This document shows positions 27,516-36,355 of a stretch of DNA of 64,000 bases, one piece after another. The stretch is taken from assembly GCA_934119935.1 (NCBI GenBank), contig CAKOSX010000004.1, positions 1 to 64,000 on the forward strand, read 5' to 3'. A program made the translations under genes and the position numbers. Below the pieces are notes generated by a model. That model was not told the DNA's origin. It saw only the letters and a list, made by a program, of their open reading frames with translations, and ran no database searches. Positions within the stretch are counted from its first letter, which is position 1. Each line of letters starts with the position of its first letter. The DNA comes from an uncultured Clostridia bacterium (GTDB lineage Bacteria > Bacillota > Clostridia > TANB77 > CAG-508).

Positions 27516-28301
27516 TCAAGTATTATGTTTACCAATATATTTTCTTTCAAATTCTTCTATTTTCATTGGCTTTTCAAAATAATATCCTTGTATCATGTCA
27601 CAATCAATTCCTTTTAAATAATCTACTTGTTCTTTTCTCTCTATTCCCTCTGCCACCACCTTTATACCCAATTTATGTGCCATCTCTATTATAGCTTCTA
27701 TTATTATTTTTCCTCTTCTACTTTCTAGTACATCATCAAAAAAGCTTTTGTCCATTTTTAATACATCAATATTAATATTTTTTAACATACTGAATGATGA
27801 ATATCCCGTACCAAAGTCATCCATCGAGACTATAAATCCTAGTTTGTGCACATTTTTTTCTGCTTCTTTTGCTAATTCAACATTGTGGACTACAGTCGTT
27901 TCAGTCATTTCAAGCTCTATTGTATTAGGCTGAACATTATATTTATTTACTAAATCTATTAAGTCATTTATATGATTTTCGTTATATAAGTGAAGTCTAG
28001 ACTCATTCACAGATATTGGTACAATGTTGTATTCCTGTTTTCTCCACTGTTGTTGTAATCTGCAGATATTTTCTAAAACATAAGTATCTAGCACAGTTAT
28101 AAGTTCGTATTTTTCAAACAGTGGAATAAAAATATTTGGCATTACTAATTTTCCGTCTCTATTCCAACGAATTAACGCTTCTGCTCCTGCAAGTTTACCA
28201 GTATTCGTATAAAATTTAGGTTGCAAATAAATTACAAACTCATTATTTTTTATACCATTCTTTAATCTTTCTTCTAAAATTTTTCTATAATCCATATTCA
28301 T
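27516..28301 (-). CDS. Stand-alone EAL-domain cyclic di-GMP phosphodiesterase
   Basis: About 261 aa forming a single EAL domain without GGDEF or sensor. Catalytic elements are intact: GAEALIRWNRDGKLVMP, ISVNESRLHL, IELEMTETTV, SMDDFGTGYSSFSML, DVLKMDKSFFDD, VVAEGIERKEQVDYL and DMIQGYYFEKPM. It should hydrolyse c-di-GMP to pGpG. The ATG at 28301 has GGGTGAT at a suitable distance; the ATG at 28313 has no ribosome binding site. Relevant to the pilin-like surface proteins in this window, since c-di-GMP often controls them, but no riboswitch was recognised. Confidence 0.92.
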   Translation of the reverse strand: MNMDYRKILEERLKNGIKNNEFVIYLQPKFYTNTGKLAGAEALIRWNRDGKLVMPNIFIPLFEKYELITVLDTYVLENICRLQQQWRKQEYNIVPISVNESRLHLYNENHINDLIDLVNKYNVQPNTIELEMTETTVVHNVELAKEAEKNVHKLGFIVSMDDFGTGYSSFSMLKNINIDVLKMDKSFFDDVLESRRGKIIIEAIIEMAHKLGIKVVAEGIERKEQVDYLKGIDCDMIQGYYFEKPMKIEEFERKYIGKHNT

Positions 28302-28372
28302 AAAATCACCCATAATTATTATTTATATTTTATAGAAAAAAATTCATACTCTTCTTTAAAATTTTTCAATAA

Positions 28373-28408
28373 TAAAAAAGAATACTGCGAGATACATCGC
28401 TAGTATTC
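28373..28408 (-). terminator. Terminator of smc
   Basis: Minus strand GAATACTAGCGA, loop, CTCGCAGTATTC, then TTTTTTATT. Confidence 0.85.
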
Positions 28409-28432
28409 CTTATTATATAATCTCAAAAGCTA

Positions 28433-31400
28433 TTATTTTAGCTTCATTGACAATAGTTTGCTTATTCCCTTTTCTTCCATTGTTACACCGTAAACAGTAT
28501 CTGCAATTTCCATTGTTCCTTTTCTATGTGTTATTACTAAGAACTGTGTTTCTGTGCTGAATTTCTTTAAATATAAGGCATATCTTGCAACGTTTACGTC
28601 ATCAAGAGCAGCTTCAATTTCGTCTAGTATGCAGAATGGAGCTGGATTTATTTTTAGTATTGCAAACAATATTGCTATTGCTGTTAGTGCTTTTTCTCCA
28701 CCCGATAATAGCATCATGTTTTGTAGTTTCTTTCCTGGTGGTTGTACCCTGATGTCTATTCCACATTCTAGTATGTTGGCTTCATCTTCTAATATTAGCT
28801 CTGCCTTTCCTCCACCAAATAGTTCGATGAACACTTCGTTAAAGTTTTTGTTTATTTGTTTGAATTTCTCATCAAATTGCTTTTGCATTGTAGTCGTCAT
28901 TTCTGAAATTACATTTCTAAGCTTTGTGATAGAGTCTTCTAAATCAAGCCTTTGCTCATTCATGAAGTCATATCTTTCTTGCATTTTCTTGTAATCTTCT
29001 ATTGCATCTACATTTATGCTTCCTAAGTCTGCTATATTTTTACGTAGTTCTGTTGTTCTCTTTTGAGCAACTTGAACATTATCTGGCTTTGCATAACCAT
29101 CTGCATTGTTAGGAGTTAGCTCATATTCTTGCCACAATCTGTTTATTAAATCGTCTATGTCTTGTTCTTGTTTTGTCTTTTTGCTTTCGACTTTTACTAT
29201 TTGCTCTTTTAGACCATTCAACACACTATATTGTGACTCTATTTGAGCCTCTATCTTTTCTAATTCTTCATTTTTAGCTGTTTTTTCATTCTTTAGAGCT
29301 TCTATCTTTTCAGAGCTGTTCATAACTTCAGATTTAATCTTTTCTATTTCTTGCTCGAAGTTTGAAATTGCTTCTTCATTTTTAGTAGTCTCTAATTTTG
29401 CATTCTCTATGTCTGCTTTTTTCGTCTCTATGCTTGCATTTGCATTTTGAATATCTTGCTCTATTCTTGCAATCATTTCGTCAAGAGATGTTCCACTCTC
29501 ATCAAATGAAGATACAGAAATTTTTAAATCTGTTATATCTGTATTTAAGTTGTCTATGTATGTTTGGTCGTCTTTATTTAGCTCTGCAAACTGAGTAATC
29601 TCTGCATTTAATTCTTGCATTTCTTTTTCTAAATTTGCAATTACTTGTTTTGTGCCTTCCTTAGAAACCTCTAATTTTTTCTTTTCTTCATCAATTTCTT
29701 CAACTTGATTTTTTAACTTAGCCATTTTTTCTTCAAGTTTAGTAATTTGACTGTCTATCATGTCTAATTCTTGCTTTTTAGTTGCATATGTAATCTCAAT
29801 TTCTTGTAAATTTTTCTCTAGCCTTGCAGATTCTTCTATTGTATCTGCTATTTTTACAGAATGTTCTTCCTTTTCTTTTTCTAGCTTCTTAATTTCCGAA
29901 TTTAGTTCTTCTAACTTAGCCTTTAATTCTTCAATTTCTCTGCTTCTTCCTAATATATTCACAGTCTTTTGAGCTACCGAACCACCACTAATTGCACCAG
30001 ATGGATTTATTACGTCTCCTTCTAGTGTTACTATTCTAAACGAATAGCTATTAGCCTTTGCAAGTTTTATGGCACTATCCATATTTTCTACAATTACTGT
30101 TCTACCAAGCAAATTCAAGATTATGTCTTGGTATTTCTTATCTGCTTTTACTAGGTCTGCTGCTATACCAATAACACCATCTATTCCATTAGAATTTACT
30201 TTTTCTATTTTCTTTCCATGAACTGATAAAATTGGTAAAAAGCTTGCTCTTCCTAAGTTGTTCTTACGCAAATGCTCTATCAATTTTTTTGCATCTGTCT
30301 CTGTTTTTGTAACTATATTTTGCATAGCCTGGCCTAAGCACATTTCGATTGCAGTTTCATACTTTTTGTCAACAGAAATAAGACTTGCTAGCACGCCTTC
30401 TACTCCTGCATTTAATTCACTATTTTGCTCACATGCAAGTAGTAAAGATTTAACACTCTTCATATATCCATCTTTATCACGCTCTGTTTCGATTAAGAAC
30501 TTACATCTAGAATCTTTCATTCTGTACTCTGCTGTACGCTTGTTTATTTTGTCATCAAAGTCTTTTATAACAGCTAATGCCTCTTCTTTTTGAGCCTTGA
30601 TTTCTGTTAGAGTCTTAACAGCCTTGTTTCTTGTTGCTTCTATTTCTTGAAAGTTCTTCGAAATTTCTTGTTTCTTTATTCTGTTGCTATCCAATTCAGA
30701 AATAGTACTTTGAAGCTCTTGCTTTACGTTTTTCTTAGTTTTTTCTAAGTTTTCGTAATTAATTTCATATGTATTAATTTCGGCAAGTCTTTCATATTTT
30801 GCGTCTGTATCTGCTTCTACTTGTTTTTTCTTTCCTTCTATCTCAAGCTCTTTTTCAGATAATTTAGCAGATATTTTTGCAAGCTCTTCTTCCTTCTCTT
30901 TCAGTTCTGTTTCAAACTTTTCCTTATTCTTAAATAAGTTGTCCTTCTTAGAAACCTTGCTATCTTTCTCCTCATTGAAATCATTAATTCTTTGATGTAG
31001 TTCCTCTATTTCTTTTGTAAGTCTTTCAATATTTGTAGCATTGTTTGAAATTCTTTCTTTAGAAACATTTATCTGAGAATTTAACTGTTCAATCTTAGTC
31101 TTACTCTCGAAACCAACATTTTGCATATTTTCAATTTCTGCAATAAGCTCATCAATTCTAGCTTTTAAAGTATCTTTTTTATTTTGCCCCTCTTCTAATT
31201 TTTGGCTTTCTGATGTCTCTTGGTCTTTTAAAATTTGTAAATCTTCTACAATTTGTTCAAGTTTTTCCTTATATGTATTTATGTTATACACAAATAATCC
31301 AACTTCAATGCTCTTAAGCTCTTCTCTTAAATCTAAGAACTTTCTGGCTTTATCTGCCTGCAATTTCAAAGGATCTAATTGTCCTTCTATTTCAGACAAA

Positions 31401-31981
31401 ATATCATTTATACGCAATAGATTAAGCTTTGTCTGCTCTAGTTTTTTCTCAGACTCTACCTTACGAGTCCTGTACTTTACAATTCCGGCAGCCTCTTCGA
31501 AAATATGTCTTCTATCATCAGATTTATTGCTCAAAATTTCGTCAATTTTACCTTGTCCTATTATAGAATATCCGTCTTTTCCGATTCCGGTATCCATAAA
31601 CAATTCTATAATATCTTTAAGTCTACATGGTGTTTTATTTATAAAATAGCCTGTCTCACCACTTCTGTACAACTTTCTTGTAACAGTAACTTCATTATAT
31701 TCTATTGGTAACTTGCCATCAGAGTTATCTATTACGATAGATGCCTCGGCAAATCCCAACGATTTTCTATTTTGAGTACCCGCAAATATTACGTCTTCTG
31801 CCTTTGCTCCTCTTAAAGACTTCATACTCTGCTCTCCAAGTACCCACCTAATACTATCCGAAATATTACTCTTACCAGAACCATTTGGTCCAATAACAGC
31901 TGTAATACCCGGCTTAAATTCCAATACAGTCTTATCTGCAAACGATTTAAACCCTTGCAGTTCTAGTCTTTTCAAATACAT
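28433..31981 (-). CDS. smc: Chromosome segregation protein SMC
   Basis: 1182-aa condensin ATPase that loops and compacts the chromosome together with ScpA/ScpB. N-terminal Walker A AVIGPNGSGKSNISDSI; long coiled coils about 170-500 and 660-1000; hinge domain about 510-650 (GVEGVLASLISVDKKYETAIEMCLG, GDVINPSGAISGGS); C-terminal signature MLLSGGEKALTAIA and Walker B PFCILDEIEAALDD. Length is normal. The start overlaps the end of the upstream gene, with the ribosome binding site GGAGAAC inside its last codons, indicating translational coupling. Confidence 0.98.
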   Translation of the reverse strand: MYLKRLELQGFKSFADKTVLEFKPGITAVIGPNGSGKSNISDSIRWVLGEQSMKSLRGAKAEDVIFAGTQNRKSLGFAEASIVIDNSDGKLPIEYNEVTVTRKLYRSGETGYFINKTPCRLKDIIELFMDTGIGKDGYSIIGQGKIDEILSNKSDDRRHIFEEAAGIVKYRTRKVESEKKLEQTKLNLLRINDILSEIEGQLDPLKLQADKARKFLDLREELKSIEVGLFVYNINTYKEKLEQIVEDLQILKDQETSESQKLEEGQNKKDTLKARIDELIAEIENMQNVGFESKTKIEQLNSQINVSKERISNNATNIERLTKEIEELHQRINDFNEEKDSKVSKKDNLFKNKEKFETELKEKEEELAKISAKLSEKELEIEGKKKQVEADTDAKYERLAEINTYEINYENLEKTKKNVKQELQSTISELDSNRIKKQEISKNFQEIEATRNKAVKTLTEIKAQKEEALAVIKDFDDKINKRTAEYRMKDSRCKFLIETERDKDGYMKSVKSLLLACEQNSELNAGVEGVLASLISVDKKYETAIEMCLGQAMQNIVTKTETDAKKLIEHLRKNNLGRASFLPILSVHGKKIEKVNSNGIDGVIGIAADLVKADKKYQDIILNLLGRTVIVENMDSAIKLAKANSYSFRIVTLEGDVINPSGAISGGSVAQKTVNILGRSREIEELKAKLEELNSEIKKLEKEKEEHSVKIADTIEESARLEKNLQEIEITYATKKQELDMIDSQITKLEEKMAKLKNQVEEIDEEKKKLEVSKEGTKQVIANLEKEMQELNAEITQFAELNKDDQTYIDNLNTDITDLKISVSSFDESGTSLDEMIARIEQDIQNANASIETKKADIENAKLETTKNEEAISNFEQEIEKIKSEVMNSSEKIEALKNEKTAKNEELEKIEAQIESQYSVLNGLKEQIVKVESKKTKQEQDIDDLINRLWQEYELTPNNADGYAKPDNVQVAQKRTTELRKNIADLGSINVDAIEDYKKMQERYDFMNEQRLDLEDSITKLRNVISEMTTTMQKQFDEKFKQINKNFNEVFIELFGGGKAELILEDEANILECGIDIRVQPPGKKLQNMMLLSGGEKALTAIAILFAILKINPAPFCILDEIEAALDDVNVARYALYLKKFSTETQFLVITHRKGTMEIADTVYGVTMEEKGISKLLSMKLK

Positions 31982-32572
31982 TTATAGTTCTCCTCTTAAT
32001 AATTCTAATCCACTGGTTAATTCCATTACTTCTTTCATATCTATATTTTTGTAGTAATCGTCTAGACTCAAATTATCACTAACTTTTTTTAGTGATATTA
32101 AATCTATCTTATACATGCAACAAATTATATAAATAGAATTTAGCTCCATGTCAAAAAGCACATCGTCTTTTATATCTGTATGTGTTACAAAACTTTCAGC
32201 ACTATAACATGGTAATTTCTTAATGTCTTCTAAAGTTTTAATTCTGTCATCGTTAAAATTTTCAACCGTATATTGTTGCTCTCCTGGAATGTTCCATTCA
32301 TAATTATAAGATTTACTAACATTTACCCATTCTCCAATTTTAGAGTTAGTAGAGCCAACATATCCCATATTTATTATTAAATCTGGCTTTATATCACAAT
32401 TTCCTAAATATCTGGTTAGGTTGATTGCAGTCTGTTGTTTTCCAATCCCTGTAATAATTAAAGAAATATTTTCTTTTCTATATACATTTTCGTTAATCTT
32501 CTCTAATTTCAATTTTTCTGCAATGTCTGTTGCTTCCTTCTTCATTGCAATAACAAATAAAATCTGTTTCAT
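31982..32572 (-). CDS. Nucleoside phosphorylase/MTA-SAH nucleosidase-like protein
   Basis: 196 aa with a shortened PNP/UDP-phosphorylase fold. FVIAMKKEATDIAEKL carries the acid equivalent to Glu12 of MTA/SAH nucleosidase, NMGYVGSTNSKIGEWVNVS the GxxG strand, LFDMELNSIYIICCMY the ribose-binding Met-Glu, and LKKVSDNLS the catalytic Asp. Family members are usually 225-240 aa, so loops have been lost. A nucleosidase acting on S-adenosylhomocysteine, futalosine or a similar nucleoside is plausible. Its stop codon abuts the smc start, so it is cotranscribed with smc, an unusual partner. Confidence 0.7.
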   Translation of the reverse strand: MKQILFVIAMKKEATDIAEKLKLEKINENVYRKENISLIITGIGKQQTAINLTRYLGNCDIKPDLIINMGYVGSTNSKIGEWVNVSKSYNYEWNIPGEQQYTVENFNDDRIKTLEDIKKLPCYSAESFVTHTDIKDDVLFDMELNSIYIICCMYKIDLISLKKVSDNLSLDDYYKNIDMKEVMELTSGLELLRGEL

Positions 32573-32635
32573 ATTTTATTCTCCTCATGTAAGTTGTAAG
32601 CATTCAATTTCTTGTTTATTTTATACTAATATGTC

Positions 32636-32677
32636 GTAAAAAGCAAGAAAACTAAGCGAATATTTCACTTAGTTTTC
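32636..32677 (-). terminator. Terminator of the Pro/Glu-repeat protein gene
   Basis: Minus strand GAAAACTAAG, 11-nt loop, CTTAGTTTTC, then TTGCTTTTT. Confidence 0.8.
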
Positions 32678-32699
32678 TATTATTTATATGGAATTAATT

Positions 32700-34601
32700 T
32701 TATCTTCCTTCGTCGTCTCTCATACGGCTAGCAATGCTTTGAGCTGTTTTTGAAGCTACATCTCTTGCATTTGGCTCTTTAGATAAAATCTCTTGCGTTT
32801 CACTAACCTTTTTACTATATTCCTCTTTAGAATATACATTCATTTTTTCTTTCATTTTTTGTATTCTTTCGTCATCAGTCATAGAATGTTCTTCTTGTTT
32901 CTCTCCTTCAGATAATCCTAATTTTTTCTCTCCTCCAAGAAGTTTTGATGCCTTATTTGTTATACCTGTGAAAAAGTCCTTAGCTTTTTCAAATATAGTT
33001 TTTATATCATCTTTTACTTCTGAACAATCTACCATGCTCGAAATTTTAGCTCTTCTAATATATTTCTTTTCATACTTTAACATATTTTTATCACATGTAG
33101 TGTCTGACTTTCCATATACTATTTGTAATTTGCTTAAATTATTTTTTTCTGTTACATTTAAAGCCTGATTATATTGATTAATAGCATATGTTTGTATAGT
33201 TTTAATTCTATCCTCATCAATATATCCATCTACATTTAAACCTCTTGCTGATTCATATATTGCATATAACACATATGGATCTGTTCCTTCAATATAAGGT
33301 TCATTCTCTTCTGCATAAGTTTCAATCAATTCTTTTGGTTTATAAACTGATTCATGTTCTTCATCAACGTATTGAGTAGGAACTACAACTTCTTTTCCAT
33401 CAATATTGTATATACATGATACACAGCCTTGTGATAAATCTGTTTCTACACTGACTAACTCTATGTTTGGCTCTGCTACCGTTTTTCCTTTTGGTGATAC
33501 TCTTTTTATCTTTATAGGTCGTGCTGCTGGTTTAGCTTTTGGTTCTACCACTGGTTCTGGTTTTAGAGGCGTAATTTCCGGTTCAGCATTAACATCATCC
33601 AAATTTAACGTTTCATCCGAAAAAAATATTCTACCTGATTCTTTTGGCTCAACTTTTGGCTCTTCTACTGGTTCTGGCTTTTCAGGTTCTACTTTTCCTT
33701 TCTTCAATAGCTCCGCCAATAACTCTTCATAATATGCCTCTGTTTTTTCAGGTTCTGAACTTGGTTCAGCATTTGGTTCTACCACTGGTTCTGGTTTTAC
33801 AGGTTCTGCTACTGGCTCAGCATTTGGTTCTACCACTGGTTCTGGTTTTACAGGTTCTGCTACTGGCTCAGCCTTTGGTTCTACCACTGGTTCTGGTTTT
33901 ACAGGTTCTACTGCTGGCTCAGCCTTTGGTTCTACCACTGGTTCTGGTTTTACAGGTTCTGCTGCTGGCTCAGCCTCTTTTTCTACAGCTGTTTCCTCTG
34001 TTTTTTCAGCTTCCTCTACTACTTCTTTAAAACCTAGCATTTCTAATATTTTATCTGAAGGAGTATCTTTTACACTTATAGTTACATAAAATTGGTTGAT
34101 TCGTTTTATTATTAAATCATTGTCTTGACGAGCTTGTTGAGCTTTGTCCAATGCTGCTTGAGCAGCTTCTTTTGCTTCAAATTCCTGATTATCATCAATA
34201 GCAACTCCATCATAACGAAATGAACGAATTTTTCTTACTTCTGCTTCATCAAAAGCCCTTGTTGCATCTTCTAAATTTTTCTTAGCATCATCAATATTTT
34301 TCTTTAATAATTCATCTTTTCTTACAAGTTCATCTCTTATTTTTGATAATTCTGTTCCAATGTTTCCTTCTATAGTATTCAATTGTTCTTTTGTTTCATC
34401 TATTTCTTTTTCAGCACTTTCTTTATACTCATCTTTTAATTGTTTAAATTGTTTTTCTTGATCAGATGTTGGACTAGGCATATATGATTTAAAATCATTT
34501 TCCATATCTTCCAATTGTCTGTTCATAAAATACTCTTGACGTTGCACTCTTCTTGTTAAATTATCTCTTTCAGTAAGTAGTTTTCTTAATTCTTCTTCCA
34601 T
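32700..34601 (-). CDS. Coiled-coil protein with 17-residue Pro/Glu/Val repeats
   Basis: 633 aa, no recognised family. Residues 1-190 are predicted coiled coil (ERDNLTRRVQRQEYFMNRQLEDMENDF). Residues about 205-290 are four imperfect copies of the 17-aa unit AEPVAEPVKPEPVVEPK (51-bp DNA units at about 33765-33975), followed by looser Pro/Glu sequence to about 370. The C-terminal part has a small domain (VSVETDLSQGCVSCIYNIDGKEVVVPTQYV) and more helix. There is no signal peptide or membrane helix, so it is cytosolic. The stiff Pro/Glu stalk suggests a spacer or scaffold. ATG after GGAGGAAAAGT; monocistronic. Confidence 0.55.
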   Translation of the reverse strand: MEEELRKLLTERDNLTRRVQRQEYFMNRQLEDMENDFKSYMPSPTSDQEKQFKQLKDEYKESAEKEIDETKEQLNTIEGNIGTELSKIRDELVRKDELLKKNIDDAKKNLEDATRAFDEAEVRKIRSFRYDGVAIDDNQEFEAKEAAQAALDKAQQARQDNDLIIKRINQFYVTISVKDTPSDKILEMLGFKEVVEEAEKTEETAVEKEAEPAAEPVKPEPVVEPKAEPAVEPVKPEPVVEPKAEPVAEPVKPEPVVEPNAEPVAEPVKPEPVVEPNAEPSSEPEKTEAYYEELLAELLKKGKVEPEKPEPVEEPKVEPKESGRIFFSDETLNLDDVNAEPEITPLKPEPVVEPKAKPAARPIKIKRVSPKGKTVAEPNIELVSVETDLSQGCVSCIYNIDGKEVVVPTQYVDEEHESVYKPKELIETYAEENEPYIEGTDPYVLYAIYESARGLNVDGYIDEDRIKTIQTYAINQYNQALNVTEKNNLSKLQIVYGKSDTTCDKNMLKYEKKYIRRAKISSMVDCSEVKDDIKTIFEKAKDFFTGITNKASKLLGGEKKLGLSEGEKQEEHSMTDDERIQKMKEKMNVYSKEEYSKKVSETQEILSKEPNARDVASKTAQSIASRMRDDEGR

Positions 34602-34761
34602 ACTTTTCCTCCATCATTTTCGTTATTAATATCACTTTTTCTATTATATCACAGTATCAATAAATTTTCAACACTTTATGTATACTAAATCTTATTTATC
34701 ACAATAAATATACCATAAGAGAAAAAATTTGTGTTTATTTTAACAAAAATGTAATATTTTG

Positions 34762-36147
34762 TTATATTTTTGCAATATTTTGTGAATTTATTTTTTCTAA
34801 CGCTCTATCTGATAATTTTCCATATTTCAATTTTTTATCTGATATCTTTTTTCCCTCTAGCTCTGGTAAAATTCCATAATTTGCATTCATTGGTTGAAAT
34901 TTTTCATTTGGCGTCGATATGTATTGAGCCAAAGCTCCTATCATTGTATATTCAGAAAACTCAATTTTTTCTTCTTGTCTTAATTGTTTTACCGCATTTA
35001 TTCCAGCAACTAATCCAGATGAAATAGATTCTACATAACCTTCTACTCCTGTAATTTGTCCTGCAAAATATATGTTTTTGTTTTTATTTAATTGATATGT
35101 TTTGTCTAATAATTTTGTGGAATTAATAAATGTATTTCTATGCATTACTCCATACTTTGCAAATTCAGCATTTTCTAAACCTGGTATCATACTAAATACT
35201 CGTTTTTGTTCGCCAAATTTTAAATTTGTTTGGAATCCAACAATGTTATAAATTGTTGCATCTTTATTGTCTTGCCTTAACTGGACTAATGCATATGGCC
35301 TGTAACCTGTACGAGGATCTGTAAATCCCATTGGCTTTAATGGGCCATATCTTAATGTATCTATTCCTCTCTTTGCCATTACTTCAACTGGCATACAGCC
35401 TTCAAAAATTTCTCTCTTTTCAAATTGATGTAATTCCACAACCTCTGCATTAACTAATTCATTCCAAAAACGTTCATATTCTTCTTTATTCATTGGAAGA
35501 TTTATGTAGCTTGCATCCCCATCATTTTTCTGCTTTGCTTTCCATTCTTCTACATCTTCATCTTTAGCTCTTTCTTGTTCATATCTATTGCCATAAAAAG
35601 CTATATTCATGTCAATACTATCTTTAAATATTATTGGTGCTGCTGCATCATAAAAGTGTAAATTGTTTTCTCCTGTAAGCTCTAAGATTTGCTTAGATAA
35701 TGCATCAGAAGTAAGTGGACCTGTTGCAATTATAACAATTCCATCTTTTGCAATGCTTGCTATTGATAGTCCATCTTTTCCTACTTCTTGCCTAATTATT
35801 TCTACATTTTCCATGTTTTCTAAAGCTTCAGTAACCTTTTTAGAAAACACTTCTCTATCAACAGCTAAAGCCTGCCCAGCTGGTACAGCCGTCTCATCAG
35901 CAATTTTAATAAGCAGTGAATCTAAATTTCTAAGCTCTTCCTTTAAAAGTCCACAGGCATTCGTGTGCAGATTAGACTTAAAAGAATTGCTACAAACAAT
36001 CTCAGCTAAATTATTATTCGAATGCGCTGGTGAAAAATTATTAGGCTTCATCTCATATAACTTAACTTTTATGCCTCTTTTAGCAATCTGGTATGCGGCC
36101 TCAGAACCAGCTAATCCGCCACCAACAACAGTTATAAAATCATTCAT
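34762..36147 (-). CDS. trmFO: tRNA m5U54 methyltransferase, folate/FAD dependent
   Basis: 461 aa. Methylates U54 of the T-loop using 5,10-methylenetetrahydrofolate and FADH2. Begins with the FAD-binding VVGGGLAGSEAAYQIAKRG; further TrmFO blocks are PAHSNNNLAEIVCSNSFKS, NACGLLKEELR, IFEGCMPVEVMAKRG, LRYGPLKPMGFTDPRTG and FAGQITGVEGYVESISSGL. Both cysteines of the catalytic region are present. The ATG at 36147 follows AAAGGA at 6 nt; upstream in-frame ATGs lack a ribosome binding site. Confidence 0.95.
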   Translation of the reverse strand: MNDFITVVGGGLAGSEAAYQIAKRGIKVKLYEMKPNNFSPAHSNNNLAEIVCSNSFKSNLHTNACGLLKEELRNLDSLLIKIADETAVPAGQALAVDREVFSKKVTEALENMENVEIIRQEVGKDGLSIASIAKDGIVIIATGPLTSDALSKQILELTGENNLHFYDAAAPIIFKDSIDMNIAFYGNRYEQERAKDEDVEEWKAKQKNDGDASYINLPMNKEEYERFWNELVNAEVVELHQFEKREIFEGCMPVEVMAKRGIDTLRYGPLKPMGFTDPRTGYRPYALVQLRQDNKDATIYNIVGFQTNLKFGEQKRVFSMIPGLENAEFAKYGVMHRNTFINSTKLLDKTYQLNKNKNIYFAGQITGVEGYVESISSGLVAGINAVKQLRQEEKIEFSEYTMIGALAQYISTPNEKFQPMNANYGILPELEGKKISDKKLKYGKLSDRALEKINSQNIAKI

Positions 36148-36198
36148 ACTATATCCTTTCATCACTCATTAGTAATACTAAAATTATATTAATATGTA

Positions 36199-36305
36199 AG
36201 AATAATTTCATTTTGGAAAATAAGGTCGAGCCCGTCTTTTGAGGAGTCCGAAGGATCTCCGACCAAGGGCGAAATACCGTAATTTTGAAAAAGTGAAATT
36301 GTTCT
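36199..36305. ncRNA. Structured hairpin element, copy C
   Basis: An imperfect inverted repeat (AGAATAATTTCATTTT with AAAGTGAAATTGTTCT) encloses a core with GCCCGTCTTTTGAGGAGTCC, GGATCTCCGACCAAGGGC. The core stems are GCCC/GGGC and GGAG/CTCC, where copies A and B have ACTC/GAGT or GCTC/GAGC and GGGG/CCCC: paired changes on both sides. It lies upstream of trmFO and downstream of the SNF2 gene. Confidence 0.72.
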
Positions 36306-36318
36306 CTTTCAATAATAT

Positions 36319-36355
36319 TAAATCGCCCAAGAGAGGGCGTCCCTATTGGGCGAAA
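36319..36355. repeat. Dispersed palindromic repeat, copy 2
   Basis: Reverse complement reads TTTCGCCCAATAGGGACG then CCCTCTCTTGGGCGATTTA, matching 6631-6667. An outer 7-bp stem CGCCCAA/TTGGGCG and inner AGGG/CCCT. It abuts the stop codon of the SNF2 gene and may end its transcript, though no T-run follows. Confidence 0.75.

Noticed and set aside
33765..33975. CRISPR-like regular repeats
   Set aside because: 51-bp periodic units are in frame, contiguous, without spacers, and encode the Pro/Glu/Val repeat of a protein.
11823..36305. Known ribozyme (hammerhead, twister, HDV-like) in the three structured elements
   Set aside because: No CUGAUGA/GAAA hammerhead core, no twister GCC...UAA pattern and no HDV double-pseudoknot pattern on either strand.
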